Assembly (NCBI GenBank): GCA_018716305.1
Contig: DVKB01000009.1
Span: 1 to 64,000 of the forward strand
Direction: 5' to 3'
DNA: 64,000 bases
Source: Candidatus Scatomonas merdigallinarum
Lineage (GTDB): Bacteria > Bacillota > Clostridia > Lachnospirales > Lachnospiraceae
Notes under the pieces: model-generated
What the model was told of the DNA's origin: nothing
What the model saw: only the letters and a program-made list of their open reading frames with translations
The model's database searches: none
Made by a program: the position numbers and the translations under genes
Shown here: positions 28,001-36,247 of the stretch, piece after piece
How the letters are laid out: every line of letters begins with the position of its first letter
Numbering within the stretch: position 1 is the stretch's first letter

Positions 28001-30919
28001 CGTCCGGCAGCGGAGCACGCGGGACACAGCGGAGATCCTCTGTATGACGCCTGCCGTCATGCGTATGTGAAACCGGTGCTCTTTGATTCAGAGGGCGCTC
28101 CGGTACTGAACCTTTCTGATGAAGAGTTTGCTATGGGCGGATCCGAAATCACAGTGAAGGTGAAAGTAAGCGGAGAGTATACCGAGGCACAGCCGGTACT
28201 TGAGTATGACTTCGATGAAGACTTCACGCAGGGAACGGCAAAAGACAGCGCAGGTGAAAATGACGCGGTACTGTCTGACGGCGCCGTTTACGCGCAGGAT
28301 GATTCCTACGGCCAGGTTCTCTATCTGGACGGCGACAGCGCGGACAGCATGGGCGGACATGACAGCTACCTGTCCTTCCCGGAAGGATTCTTTGACGGAA
28401 TGGACAGCATGACTATTTCCATGGACGTCAACGAGGTGTCCAGAACAGGCAACTATTTCACTTTTGCCATCGGCCAGGACAGAAATGACTATTTCTTCCT
28501 GAAGATCGAGCCTACCAACCTGAAACTTGCAATTACTACCAATACCTGGAGCGGCGAGCAGGTGGCCTCCGCCAGCGGAGCGTATCCCAACAACAGCCGT
28601 ACCTGGATGAATATCAAACTGGTTGTCACGCCGGACAGCATCTCCATATATCGAAACGGCGAGCTGGCCGCGCAGCAGAATGTAACCGTCAGCATGTCCG
28701 ATCTGGGCAAGAATCTGAAGGCGTATCTCGGAAAGTCCTTCTACGAGGAGGATATGTACTTCCGCGGATTCTTCGACAACGTGAAGGTATATGACTTCGC
28801 TATGGGAAGCGATGAGATCGCCAGAGTTTACCAGCAGGAAGAAGCAGACCGCCTGGCCATGCTGGGGGATGTACAGCGGGCAGCAGATACCTTTGAGATT
28901 CCCAACATGGACAATGTCAAGGGCAACATTACCCTTCCTTCTGAGAAAGACGGCGTAAGCATTTCCTGGAAATCTTCTGACGAGGCTGTAATCACATCCA
29001 CCGAGGTGGACGGCAAGCCGGCAGGCGTTGTCACCAGAGGCGATGAGGATCAAATCGTAACCCTGACCGCGGAGTTCTCCAAAGACGGACAGGATTCCGT
29101 GACAAAGACATATGAAGTGACTGTAAAAGCAAAAGCTCCGGAAGTATCCGAAGACGATTATGTGGGATATCTGTTCGTACATTTTATCGGCAACGAGGCG
29201 GCAGCTTCCCATGAGCAGACCTACTTCTCCATCAGCGAGGACGGCCTGCACTGGTCCGAGCTCAACGGCGGAAACGCGGTGCTCACCAGCACCATCGGCG
29301 AGAGCGGACTGAGAGATCACTTTATCGCCCGGGCTCCGGAAGGCGATAAGTACTACATGATCGCCACCGACCTGAGCATCTATCACAACGCAGGCAACTG
29401 GGCAGGAGCAGGCGGCAGCGGAAGCCACGGCATCGTGGTATGGGAGTCCGACGACCTGGTAAACTGGAGCGAGCCCTGGATCGCGGAGATCGCCCCGGAG
29501 AACGCGGGATGTACCTGGGCTCCGGAATTCATCTATGATGAGACGACCGGAGAGTATGTAGTATACTGGTCCGCTACTTCTATCGAACTGGACGAGAACG
29601 GCGAAATCGCCCAGGAGTATGAGAACCACACCATCTACTACGCCAAGACCAGAGACTTCCGCACCTTTACGGACGCGCAGGTGTATCACTCCGGCGGCAA
29701 GATGGAAGACGGCACACCGATCAAGGTAATCGATTCCACCATGATCGAGAATGACGGTACATACTACCGCTACACAAAGAACGAGATGAACGGAACGATT
29801 ATGATTGATAAGTCTGACGCGATTCTCGGAGAATTTACGACAGTTGAATCTGACACACTTTCTTCTGAAGTTCCTTCCACAGTAGGAGCTGTAGAAGGAC
29901 CGATCATCTTCAAGATGAACGACAGAACAGAGGATGGGAAAGAGCAGTGGTGCCTGATGGTGGACCGCTTCGCGAGAGGACAGGGCTACTATCCGCTGAT
30001 CACTACAGACCTTGATTCCGGAGAATTTACTCTGCTGGACGACAGCGAGTTCTCCATGCCGACAAATGTGCAGAAATACCGCCACGGCTATGTTATGCCG
30101 GTAACTGCTGCAGAGTATGACGCGCTGCAGAGAACATACGGCGAGGACAGCTATGTAAGCACTTATAAACTGGAGCAGACCATCGAGGCCGCGGAGGCCA
30201 TTGACCAGAGCCTGCTGACAGAGGACAGCGCGGCGGCGCTTCAGTCCGCCATCGACACCGCCAAAGCGGCCCTTGGCACAGTGGCCACCACTGAGGAAGC
30301 AGACGCGGCGGCGGAGGTTCTCCAGGAAGCCATTGATAACGTGGAGTACGCGGGAGAAGAGCCGGAACCGGAAGTAACCCTGACCTCCATTACCGTGACT
30401 GCGCCCGCGAAGCTGGAGTACACGGTGGGTGAGGAACTGGATCTCACCGGTATGACCGTAACCGCGGTTTACAGCGACGAGACCACCAAGGATGTGACTG
30501 AGGAGGCAGACATCAGCGGATATGACAAAGACGCGGAGGGAACCCAGGAGATCACTGTGACCTACACAGAAAACGGTGTGGAAGCCAAGGCGACCTTCAA
30601 TGTGACTGTGAAAGCGGCAGAGCCGACCCAGGAGCCCACGGGCACTCCGACTCAGGAGCCTACCGGTGAGCCCACAAGTACTCCGACTCAGGAGCCTACC
30701 GGTGAGCCTACAGGCACTCCGACCCAGAAGCCTACCGGTACCCAGAAACCTTCCGGAACACCGGGAACCGGCGCGACACCCGGAGGTGCCCAGGGCGGCG
30801 GATCCTCCGCGGCTACCGGTGATACCAGCAATGTAATGCCCGCGGCGGCAGCCCTGACGCTGGCGGCGGGATGCGCGGCAGTACTGGCAGTCCTGAAACG
30901 GAGAAAAGCCGTTAAGTAA
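25043..30919 (+). CDS. Cell-surface protein with two GH43, two LamG and FIVAR modules
   Basis: Secreted anchored protein of 1958 aa. Order: signal peptide 1-36; LamG 38-262; two Ig-like modules to 430; a GH43-like but incomplete beta-propeller segment 435-624; Ig-like; GH43-a 702-1027; LamG 1049-1274; Ig-like; GH43-b 1371-1699; FIVAR three-helix module about 1707-1769; Big_3 1777-1859; PT repeats; SAATGD, hydrophobic helix and basic end. Catalytic acids: GH43-a has ADPSITYD, SLDMTYF and NEGSAAF; GH43-b has RDHFIAR, IDSTMI and VEGPIIF. ATG 25043 with GAAAGGAAGG is the start; an in-frame TTG 36 bases upstream lacks a site. It has its own promoter and terminates in a hairpin zone before the next gene. 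Likely arabinofuranosidase or xylosidase activities. Confidence 0.88.
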   Translation: MRKRSIGNRILSSVLSGGMVLSSLVVPGMVREAEAAPSDSLAAHYTFDEDFSDSVSGSAGQQVNANAPTIVTDDMRGGVMKSGSGTGRVQTDNPLYGKELSESGFTVSAWIDANAVDQWLGVWSFASGTGNSDGFYGLSTNGSVFFNDNPGAATYQDMTQFAGNITADGGWEYITVVMDTEQIHMYKNGALVYELTPSTLGVHAGEGTPYMLDFIEGAQYLWFGTASPHYWNSGDFYMDDLKVYSEALSAEDVLAEYLADENAAYSVIESDAAAISVPESTMMDLTLPTVGSSGFTAITWSSSNPDVIADDGTVTRPEDAAAEVVLTAVISAGSMSLEYDFDVTVPAADPAGDIEIYRDQLTLNAGYVSEDLTLPETSGAAGVAWTSGNPDVIANDGTVTRPAANTDVTLTATLSLEGTEDVTKEFKVTVLAQGGNVATYVSNDPGLNTDALRGQIGGMMLAAEDENGTYEVLHKEQPIMYTAKGAKAYVSPQIFRKADGTFGMIAADGGNNSRVFLYNSDDLITYTDEKEVTLNGVSNISKLYMIYDMTAEEYRLYVENKAGSVYLLTSKDLAEFSGAAQTSFVIPTVENAPEYATWASEIALTQAEYDKVTNKFTNPYNTSLKYNKVDEITVDKGENIEEALDEAFGEVKASYSNGEEKTYSIRWNSDDLEKADSSREGMEYTIRGTIGGSAYFTEAEEPLIEERADPSITYDEERDRYYFTASYPVNGKDGADGYDRLVIRVADTIEGLADAEEYVVWDESEVEGYGQFIWAPELHKIGDYWYFISTAAVGEGGYSFDIRPFMMRCNDADNITDPESWGEPERVKAMDGDDSCLRVMSLDMTYFEAGGKSYVSWADKTQENLSKVFIATVDPEDPTQLTSPATVITSPEYSWESVNIPVNEGSAAFVKDGTVYLAFSAAATGAEYCVGLMTADADADLTDASNWTKVPYPVLTSGDFNDELCGPGHNSFTYDEYGNLVIVYHARPAAEHAGHSGDPLYDACRHAYVKPVLFDSEGAPVLNLSDEEFAMGGSEITVKVKVSGEYTEAQPVLEYDFDEDFTQGTAKDSAGENDAVLSDGAVYAQDDSYGQVLYLDGDSADSMGGHDSYLSFPEGFFDGMDSMTISMDVNEVSRTGNYFTFAIGQDRNDYFFLKIEPTNLKLAITTNTWSGEQVASASGAYPNNSRTWMNIKLVVTPDSISIYRNGELAAQQNVTVSMSDLGKNLKAYLGKSFYEEDMYFRGFFDNVKVYDFAMGSDEIARVYQQEEADRLAMLGDVQRAADTFEIPNMDNVKGNITLPSEKDGVSISWKSSDEAVITSTEVDGKPAGVVTRGDEDQIVTLTAEFSKDGQDSVTKTYEVTVKAKAPEVSEDDYVGYLFVHFIGNEAAASHEQTYFSISEDGLHWSELNGGNAVLTSTIGESGLRDHFIARAPEGDKYYMIATDLSIYHNAGNWAGAGGSGSHGIVVWESDDLVNWSEPWIAEIAPENAGCTWAPEFIYDETTGEYVVYWSATSIELDENGEIAQEYENHTIYYAKTRDFRTFTDAQVYHSGGKMEDGTPIKVIDSTMIENDGTYYRYTKNEMNGTIMIDKSDAILGEFTTVESDTLSSEVPSTVGAVEGPIIFKMNDRTEDGKEQWCLMVDRFARGQGYYPLITTDLDSGEFTLLDDSEFSMPTNVQKYRHGYVMPVTAAEYDALQRTYGEDSYVSTYKLEQTIEAAEAIDQSLLTEDSAAALQSAIDTAKAALGTVATTEEADAAAEVLQEAIDNVEYAGEEPEPEVTLTSITVTAPAKLEYTVGEELDLTGMTVTAVYSDETTKDVTEEADISGYDKDAEGTQEITVTYTENGVEAKATFNVTVKAAEPTQEPTGTPTQEPTGEPTSTPTQEPTGEPTGTPTQKPTGTQKPSGTPGTGATPGGAQGGGSSAATGDTSNVMPAAAALTLAAGCAAVLAVLKRRKAVK

Positions 30920-30934
30920 TGTGACAAACACAAA

Positions 30935-30993
30935 AGATTCTGCGGGAACCCTGGGGCAGTCTTGACTGCCCCAGGCAGATTCCCGCTGAATCT
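30935..30993 (+). terminator. Long intergenic hairpin between GH43 genes 2 and 3
   Basis: Inner stem CTGGGGCAGTC (30951-30961) with GACTGCCCCAG (30964-30974). Outer arms GCGGGAA with TTCCCGC and AGATTC with GAATCT extend it to 59 bases. There is no T-run, so it may be a partial terminator or an mRNA-stabilising or processing structure rather than a full stop. Confidence 0.5.
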
Positions 30994-31017
30994 GTCTGTG
31001 AAGAAAGGAAACAGATT

Positions 31018-34000
31018 ATGAAGAGAAAGAATCTGCTGGCAGGTTTGCTTGCAGGAGCCATGGTTCTGACCTCGGTGGTCGTACCAGGGCCTCAGAAGAT
31101 TCAGGCGGCGGAGGAAGACAGTCTGGTGGCGTCGTTTTCCTTTGAAGACGCGCTGACGGATTCCCAGGGCGGCGACGGCGCGGCAATGATTGTATCCGGC
31201 CTCGGTGCCTACCGAGAGGGAAATCCTACTTTTGAGGAAGGCTTTGAGGGAAAAGCAGTCCGTCTGGGGGACTACGGCCTGAAGCTGAATAAGACGAACA
31301 TAGGCGATAATTTTACACTGTCCATGTGGGTAAAACCGGACGGGATCTTTAAAGAAAATCAGGTTGTGGCATTCCTTGGATTCCACAATCCCGAGCAGTG
31401 GGTGGGACTTTCCGGAGGAGCCCTTCATGGAGGCAGTTCGGAAGAGTGCAAGTTCTGGGCCCATGATGAATCTTTATACACCAGCCACACCACTCTCGGA
31501 ACGGTAAACCTGGATACGGAATGGCACAAAGTGACCATTACCGGCGACGCGGAAACTATGAGCGCCTATGTAGACGGCGTTCAGATCGGAAGCGGAGCCA
31601 CCAACCATCCCCTGGCTCAGCCAAACGGCGATATTTATATCGGCGTAAACTACTGGGATTCTATGTTCAGCGGTCTGGTAGACGAAGTGAAGGTTTACAG
31701 CACTACATCTACGGCGGAAGAAGTCAGGAAGGATTATCTGAAAGACATCGGTGATCCGGAAGGCTTTAAGGTGGCTTCTTATTCCTTTGAAGCCGGTCTT
31801 GCCAATGACGAGGGAACAGATGCGGCGGACGCCGTTGTGACAGGCCTGAGTGCCTATGAAGACGAGGTTGTCTATGAAGACGGCTTCAAGGGCAGCGCCA
31901 TCCGTCTGGGGGACTACGGCCTGCGGCTGAACCAGGCCAACCTGGGAGAGAACTTCACCGTGTCCATGTGGCTGAAGGCTGACGGCACATTCCCGGAGAA
32001 CCAGGTGCTGATGTTCTTAGGCTACCATGATCCGGAGCAGTGGATCGCGGTGTCCGGAGGAGAACCCTGGGGAGGCAATTCCTCCCTCTGCAAGTTCTGG
32101 GCTCATGACAGCAGCCTGTATACCAGCCACACCACCCTCAGCACCATGAACATCGGGGACGGCAGCTGGCATCAGCTGACCCTGACCGGATCCGAGTCTA
32201 CGGTGACCGCTTACCTGGACGGCCAGGCAGTGGCCTACGCGGACGGCCAGAACGGAGCCTCCAATCATCCTCTGGCAGGTGAAAACCAGGATATCTACAT
32301 CGGCGTCAACAACTGGGACACCGAATTTGAAGGCCTGGTAGATGAGATTGAAGTATATGACTGCACTCTTTCCGCGGAAGATATCGCGGCAGCTTACGAG
32401 GCAGCCAACGCGGATCCCAAAGAAGGGAAAATCGCGGAGTACACCTTTGAGGAAAGCATCGCGGATAATAACGGCGAAGAAGCGTCTGCGATTGTCAGCG
32501 GACTTGGGGCTTACGGCGGCGATGTGAAATACGAGGCAGGCTTCCGGGGCGAAGCGGTTCGTCTTGGGGATTACGGCCTGCAGCTGAACAAGACAAACCT
32601 GGGAGAGAACTTCACCGTATCCATGTGGGTGAAACCGGACGGAACCTTTGCGGAGAACCAGGTACTCACCTTACTGGGATATCACAGCCCGGAACAGTGG
32701 CTTGCGGTATCCGGCAGCCGAAGCGGCACATCCGCCTGTAAATTCTGGGCCAACGGCGGAGGATACGGAACCTGGACCACTCTGGGAACTCCGACGATTA
32801 ACGCCGATGGCTGGCATCAGCTGGTGATCACAGGCACGGAATCCACCGTAACCGCCTATCTGGACGGCGCGCAGGTGGGAAGCGGAACTTCCAATCATCC
32901 TCTGGCGCAGGAAAATGGCGACATTTACCTGGGCGTCAATAACTGGGATGCGGAATTCTCCGGCCTGATGGACGATGTGGAACTTTACAAAGAGGCCCTG
33001 TCTGCGGCGGAGATCAGCCAGATCTACACCGAAAACCTTCTGGCGGCAGACGCGGCGGCTCTGACAGTTCCCTCGGAGGTGAGCTGGGATATCACTCTTC
33101 CCTCCTCGGGAAACAGCGGACAGACCACTGTGACCTGGACTTCCGACAAACCGGAGTTCATCGATGCCGAAACCGGCAAAGTCAACCGTCCCGCCAAGGG
33201 AGAGGAGCCGGAGACAGTAGTGCTGACCGCTGTGATCAGCAATGGAAATAAAAGCGCCTCAAAGACATTTACGGTTTCCGTCCTTCCGAAAAATCCGGAT
33301 GAAGACATTCTGGTTTACGCGGAACGTCTGAGCCTCAACGCGGGATTTGTTTCCGCGGACTTCGCGCTGCCGGAGACGGCAGGAGAGGCTTCCGTGACCT
33401 GGACTTCCAGCGATCCGGCCATTGCCATCGATGGAAATACCGCGAAAGTTACAAGACCGGAGGGCGAAAATAAGGCAGTTACACTGACTGCCGAGATCAG
33501 CCTGGAAGGCGCGTCTGCCGGCCAGACAAAGGAATTCCCCCTGACCGTTGTGGCAGAGGGACCGGATGTAATGACCTACATCAGCAACGCTCCGGCTACG
33601 GGACAGAACGGCGGCATGAAGATTGCCGGAGAGACGGAAAATGGATTTGAGGTTCTGCACAGCAACCAGCCCATCCTTTACGCCTCCAAAGGAACCAGAT
33701 CCTTCGGCGCGGCGCAGATTTTCCGCAAAGGAGACGGCAGCTTCGGCGCAGTGGCTTCCGACGGCGGCAGCAACGGAAATCTGATTTTCTTCACGTCCGA
33801 AGACCTGATTACCTATTCCGGGGAGACTCTGGTGTCTGTACCGGGGGTGTCCAGCGTAAGCGAAGTAAACTGCGTATATGACAGCGCGAATCAGGTTTAC
33901 AAGATCTTTATTCAGGACGCTAACGGAACCGTATGGGAGTCTAAAAGCGCGGATCTTGTGACAGCGGAGCCTGCGGCAGTCAGCGAGTACGAATTTGATG

Positions 34001-36237
34001 CTGTTGAGGGAGCGCCTGCAGACGCGGTGCATCCCTGTGTAACTGCTCTGACCCAGACGGAGTATGACGCGCTGGTGAAGAAATTCGCCCCGATTACCAA
34101 CACAGGCGTGCAGGCGCCGGCGGACATTGAGATCAGCCAGGACGAGGAGTATACGCTTCCGGAAATGGTTACCGCGGAGTACTCTGACGGCACCACCAAG
34201 CAGCTGGGTGTTGTTTGGAACCAGGAAGACCTGGAGAATGTGGATACATCCACCCCGGGCACCTATGAAGTGAGGGGCGAGGTACAGCGCACCATCTCCT
34301 ACACGGATCCGGAAGAACCTCTGGTTAAGGAAAGAGCCGATCCGTTTATGACCTATGACGCGGAGAGGGGTATGTATTACTTTACCGGATCTTATCCCAC
34401 AAACGGAGCCGGCGGAGCGGATGGATATGACCGCCTGGTGATCCGGGAGGCGTCCACCATTGAGGGCCTTTCGACCGCGGAGGAAACCGTGATCTGGGAT
34501 GAGTCTTGGGACGATGGCCAGGGCAATCCCTACAGCCAGTGGATCTGGGCTCCGGAACTTCACAAGATCGGGGATTACTGGTACATTATCAGTACGGCGG
34601 GAACCAACGGCGGCGACCGGTTCGGAACCCTTCGTCCCTTCATGATGAGATGTACGGATCCGGACCATATTACCGATCCGGATTCCTGGGAAGATCCCGT
34701 GAGGGTGAAGCCTATGGCCGGTGATGAGAAAAACTGCCTGAACGCCATGTCTCTGGATATGACCTATTTTGAGGCGGGCGGACAGAGCTATCTGGCATGG
34801 GCAGACTTTACCCAGACAGGTATTTCCAGCATCTACATCGCCACCATTGATCCCTCTGATCCTACACAGCTTACCAGTCCCTGCAGCGTGATCTCCAGAC
34901 CGGAGTACAGCTGGGAATACGTAAGAGCTACAGTAAATGAAGGACCTGCGGTGTTTAAGAACAACGGCAAGGTTTACCTGGCGTTCTCCGCTTCGGGAAC
35001 AGGCTCCGAGTACTGCGTGGGCCTGCTGACGGCAGAGGAGGGAGCGGATCTGCTGGATCCGGCTTCCTGGGTAAAATCCAATTACCCCCTGCTGACCAGC
35101 ACGGATTTCAACGATGAAGTATCCGGACCGGGACACAATTCCTTTACGGTAGACCAATACGGCAACGTGATTATCGTTTACCATGCCCGCCCGGCAGCTA
35201 TTCACTCAAGCGGCGGCATTCATAACGGCGATCCGCTTCAGGATCCCTGCCGGTACGCGTACCTGCAGCCGGTAAACATCGCGGCGGACGGCTCACCGGT
35301 GCTGAACATGACGCCGGAGCAGGAGCTGGCGGACGAGTACAGAAATGTATCCATCACCATCACGGTCAGCGAGTCCCAAGTGGAGAAGACCCTGACCGGC
35401 ATTGAGGTGACGGCCCAGCCGGCAAAGACGGAATACCAGGTGGGCGAGGCCTTTGACCCCGCAGGCATGGAAGTAACCGCCGTCTACAGCAACGGTGAAA
35501 CGGAGGTGCTGGGGGCAGACGCGGAAGGACTTGCCTTCACGCCGGAAGTATTTACCGAAGCGGGAGAGCAGACAGTAACCGTGCTCTACACCGAGGGAGA
35601 CGTCACTCAGACAGCCAGCGTTGCGGTTACGGTAACGGAGAAAACCGTTGTGCCGGAGGTGACTCTGACCGGAATCAGCGCAGAGGCTCCGGAAAAGACA
35701 ACCTACACCGTGGGCGAGGAGCTGAACCTTGACGGGCTGAAAGTAACGGCATCGTATTCTGACGGCACAAGCAAGGACGTAACCGATTCCGAATACGTAA
35801 CGGTAGATACATCCGCGTGCGACATGAATGCGGCCGGAACCTACACAATTAAAGTTTCCTATACGGAGGGAGAGTTTACGGCGGAGGATACCTTCGCGGT
35901 CACAGTAAAGGCTGCGGAACCCACTGAGACTCCCACCCAGGAGCCTACCCAGGAACCCACCGAGACTCCCACTCAGGAGCCTACCGAGGAACCCACCGAG
36001 ACTCCCACTCAGGAACCGACCCAGGAGCCTGCCGGAACTCAGAAACCTTCCGGTACAGGAACTCCCGGAACCAGTGTGACCCCGGGAAGCGGTTCCGGAC
36101 AGGGAAGCGCCCAGGGCGGCGGACAGTCCGCTCAGACCGGCGATGCCAGCAATGCAATGCCCACTGCGGCAGCACTGACTCTGGCGGCGGGATGCGCGGC
36201 AGTACTGGTTGTTTTGAAACGGAGAAAAGCAAATTAA
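31018..36237 (+). CDS. Cell-surface GH43 protein with three tandem LamG modules
   Basis: Secreted anchored protein of 1739 aa. Order: signal peptide 1-31; three closely similar LamG modules at 35-241, 251-462 and 470-674, each with the core LGDYGL followed by LN; two Ig-like modules to 846; an incomplete GH43-like propeller segment 850-1024; Ig-like; GH43 1101-1430; two Big_3 modules 1455-1541 and 1545-1630; PT repeats; SAQTGD, helix, basic end. The GH43 shows ADPFMTYD, SLDMTYF and NEGPAVF, the three expected acids, plus GPGHNSFT. Its GH43 and preceding domains are paralogous to residues 435-1027 of the upstream protein. It is followed by the next two genes with gaps of 10 and 21 bases, so the three form an operon. 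Confidence 0.88.
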   Translation: MKRKNLLAGLLAGAMVLTSVVVPGPQKIQAAEEDSLVASFSFEDALTDSQGGDGAAMIVSGLGAYREGNPTFEEGFEGKAVRLGDYGLKLNKTNIGDNFTLSMWVKPDGIFKENQVVAFLGFHNPEQWVGLSGGALHGGSSEECKFWAHDESLYTSHTTLGTVNLDTEWHKVTITGDAETMSAYVDGVQIGSGATNHPLAQPNGDIYIGVNYWDSMFSGLVDEVKVYSTTSTAEEVRKDYLKDIGDPEGFKVASYSFEAGLANDEGTDAADAVVTGLSAYEDEVVYEDGFKGSAIRLGDYGLRLNQANLGENFTVSMWLKADGTFPENQVLMFLGYHDPEQWIAVSGGEPWGGNSSLCKFWAHDSSLYTSHTTLSTMNIGDGSWHQLTLTGSESTVTAYLDGQAVAYADGQNGASNHPLAGENQDIYIGVNNWDTEFEGLVDEIEVYDCTLSAEDIAAAYEAANADPKEGKIAEYTFEESIADNNGEEASAIVSGLGAYGGDVKYEAGFRGEAVRLGDYGLQLNKTNLGENFTVSMWVKPDGTFAENQVLTLLGYHSPEQWLAVSGSRSGTSACKFWANGGGYGTWTTLGTPTINADGWHQLVITGTESTVTAYLDGAQVGSGTSNHPLAQENGDIYLGVNNWDAEFSGLMDDVELYKEALSAAEISQIYTENLLAADAAALTVPSEVSWDITLPSSGNSGQTTVTWTSDKPEFIDAETGKVNRPAKGEEPETVVLTAVISNGNKSASKTFTVSVLPKNPDEDILVYAERLSLNAGFVSADFALPETAGEASVTWTSSDPAIAIDGNTAKVTRPEGENKAVTLTAEISLEGASAGQTKEFPLTVVAEGPDVMTYISNAPATGQNGGMKIAGETENGFEVLHSNQPILYASKGTRSFGAAQIFRKGDGSFGAVASDGGSNGNLIFFTSEDLITYSGETLVSVPGVSSVSEVNCVYDSANQVYKIFIQDANGTVWESKSADLVTAEPAAVSEYEFDAVEGAPADAVHPCVTALTQTEYDALVKKFAPITNTGVQAPADIEISQDEEYTLPEMVTAEYSDGTTKQLGVVWNQEDLENVDTSTPGTYEVRGEVQRTISYTDPEEPLVKERADPFMTYDAERGMYYFTGSYPTNGAGGADGYDRLVIREASTIEGLSTAEETVIWDESWDDGQGNPYSQWIWAPELHKIGDYWYIISTAGTNGGDRFGTLRPFMMRCTDPDHITDPDSWEDPVRVKPMAGDEKNCLNAMSLDMTYFEAGGQSYLAWADFTQTGISSIYIATIDPSDPTQLTSPCSVISRPEYSWEYVRATVNEGPAVFKNNGKVYLAFSASGTGSEYCVGLLTAEEGADLLDPASWVKSNYPLLTSTDFNDEVSGPGHNSFTVDQYGNVIIVYHARPAAIHSSGGIHNGDPLQDPCRYAYLQPVNIAADGSPVLNMTPEQELADEYRNVSITITVSESQVEKTLTGIEVTAQPAKTEYQVGEAFDPAGMEVTAVYSNGETEVLGADAEGLAFTPEVFTEAGEQTVTVLYTEGDVTQTASVAVTVTEKTVVPEVTLTGISAEAPEKTTYTVGEELNLDGLKVTASYSDGTSKDVTDSEYVTVDTSACDMNAAGTYTIKVSYTEGEFTAEDTFAVTVKAAEPTETPTQEPTQEPTETPTQEPTEEPTETPTQEPTQEPAGTQKPSGTGTPGTSVTPGSGSGQGSAQGGGQSAQTGDASNAMPTAAALTLAAGCAAVLVVLKRRKAN

Positions 36238-36247
36238 GGAGCTGTTT

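Noticed and set aside
28088..30931. 947-codon minus-strand frame antisense to the second GH43 gene
   Set aside because: Its product is rich in Leu, His, Arg and Ser with no domain, and it mirrors the codon usage of the real gene. The same holds for other long antisense frames at 1365-2822, 10265-12151, 12605-14098, 16786-20430 and 33259-35205.
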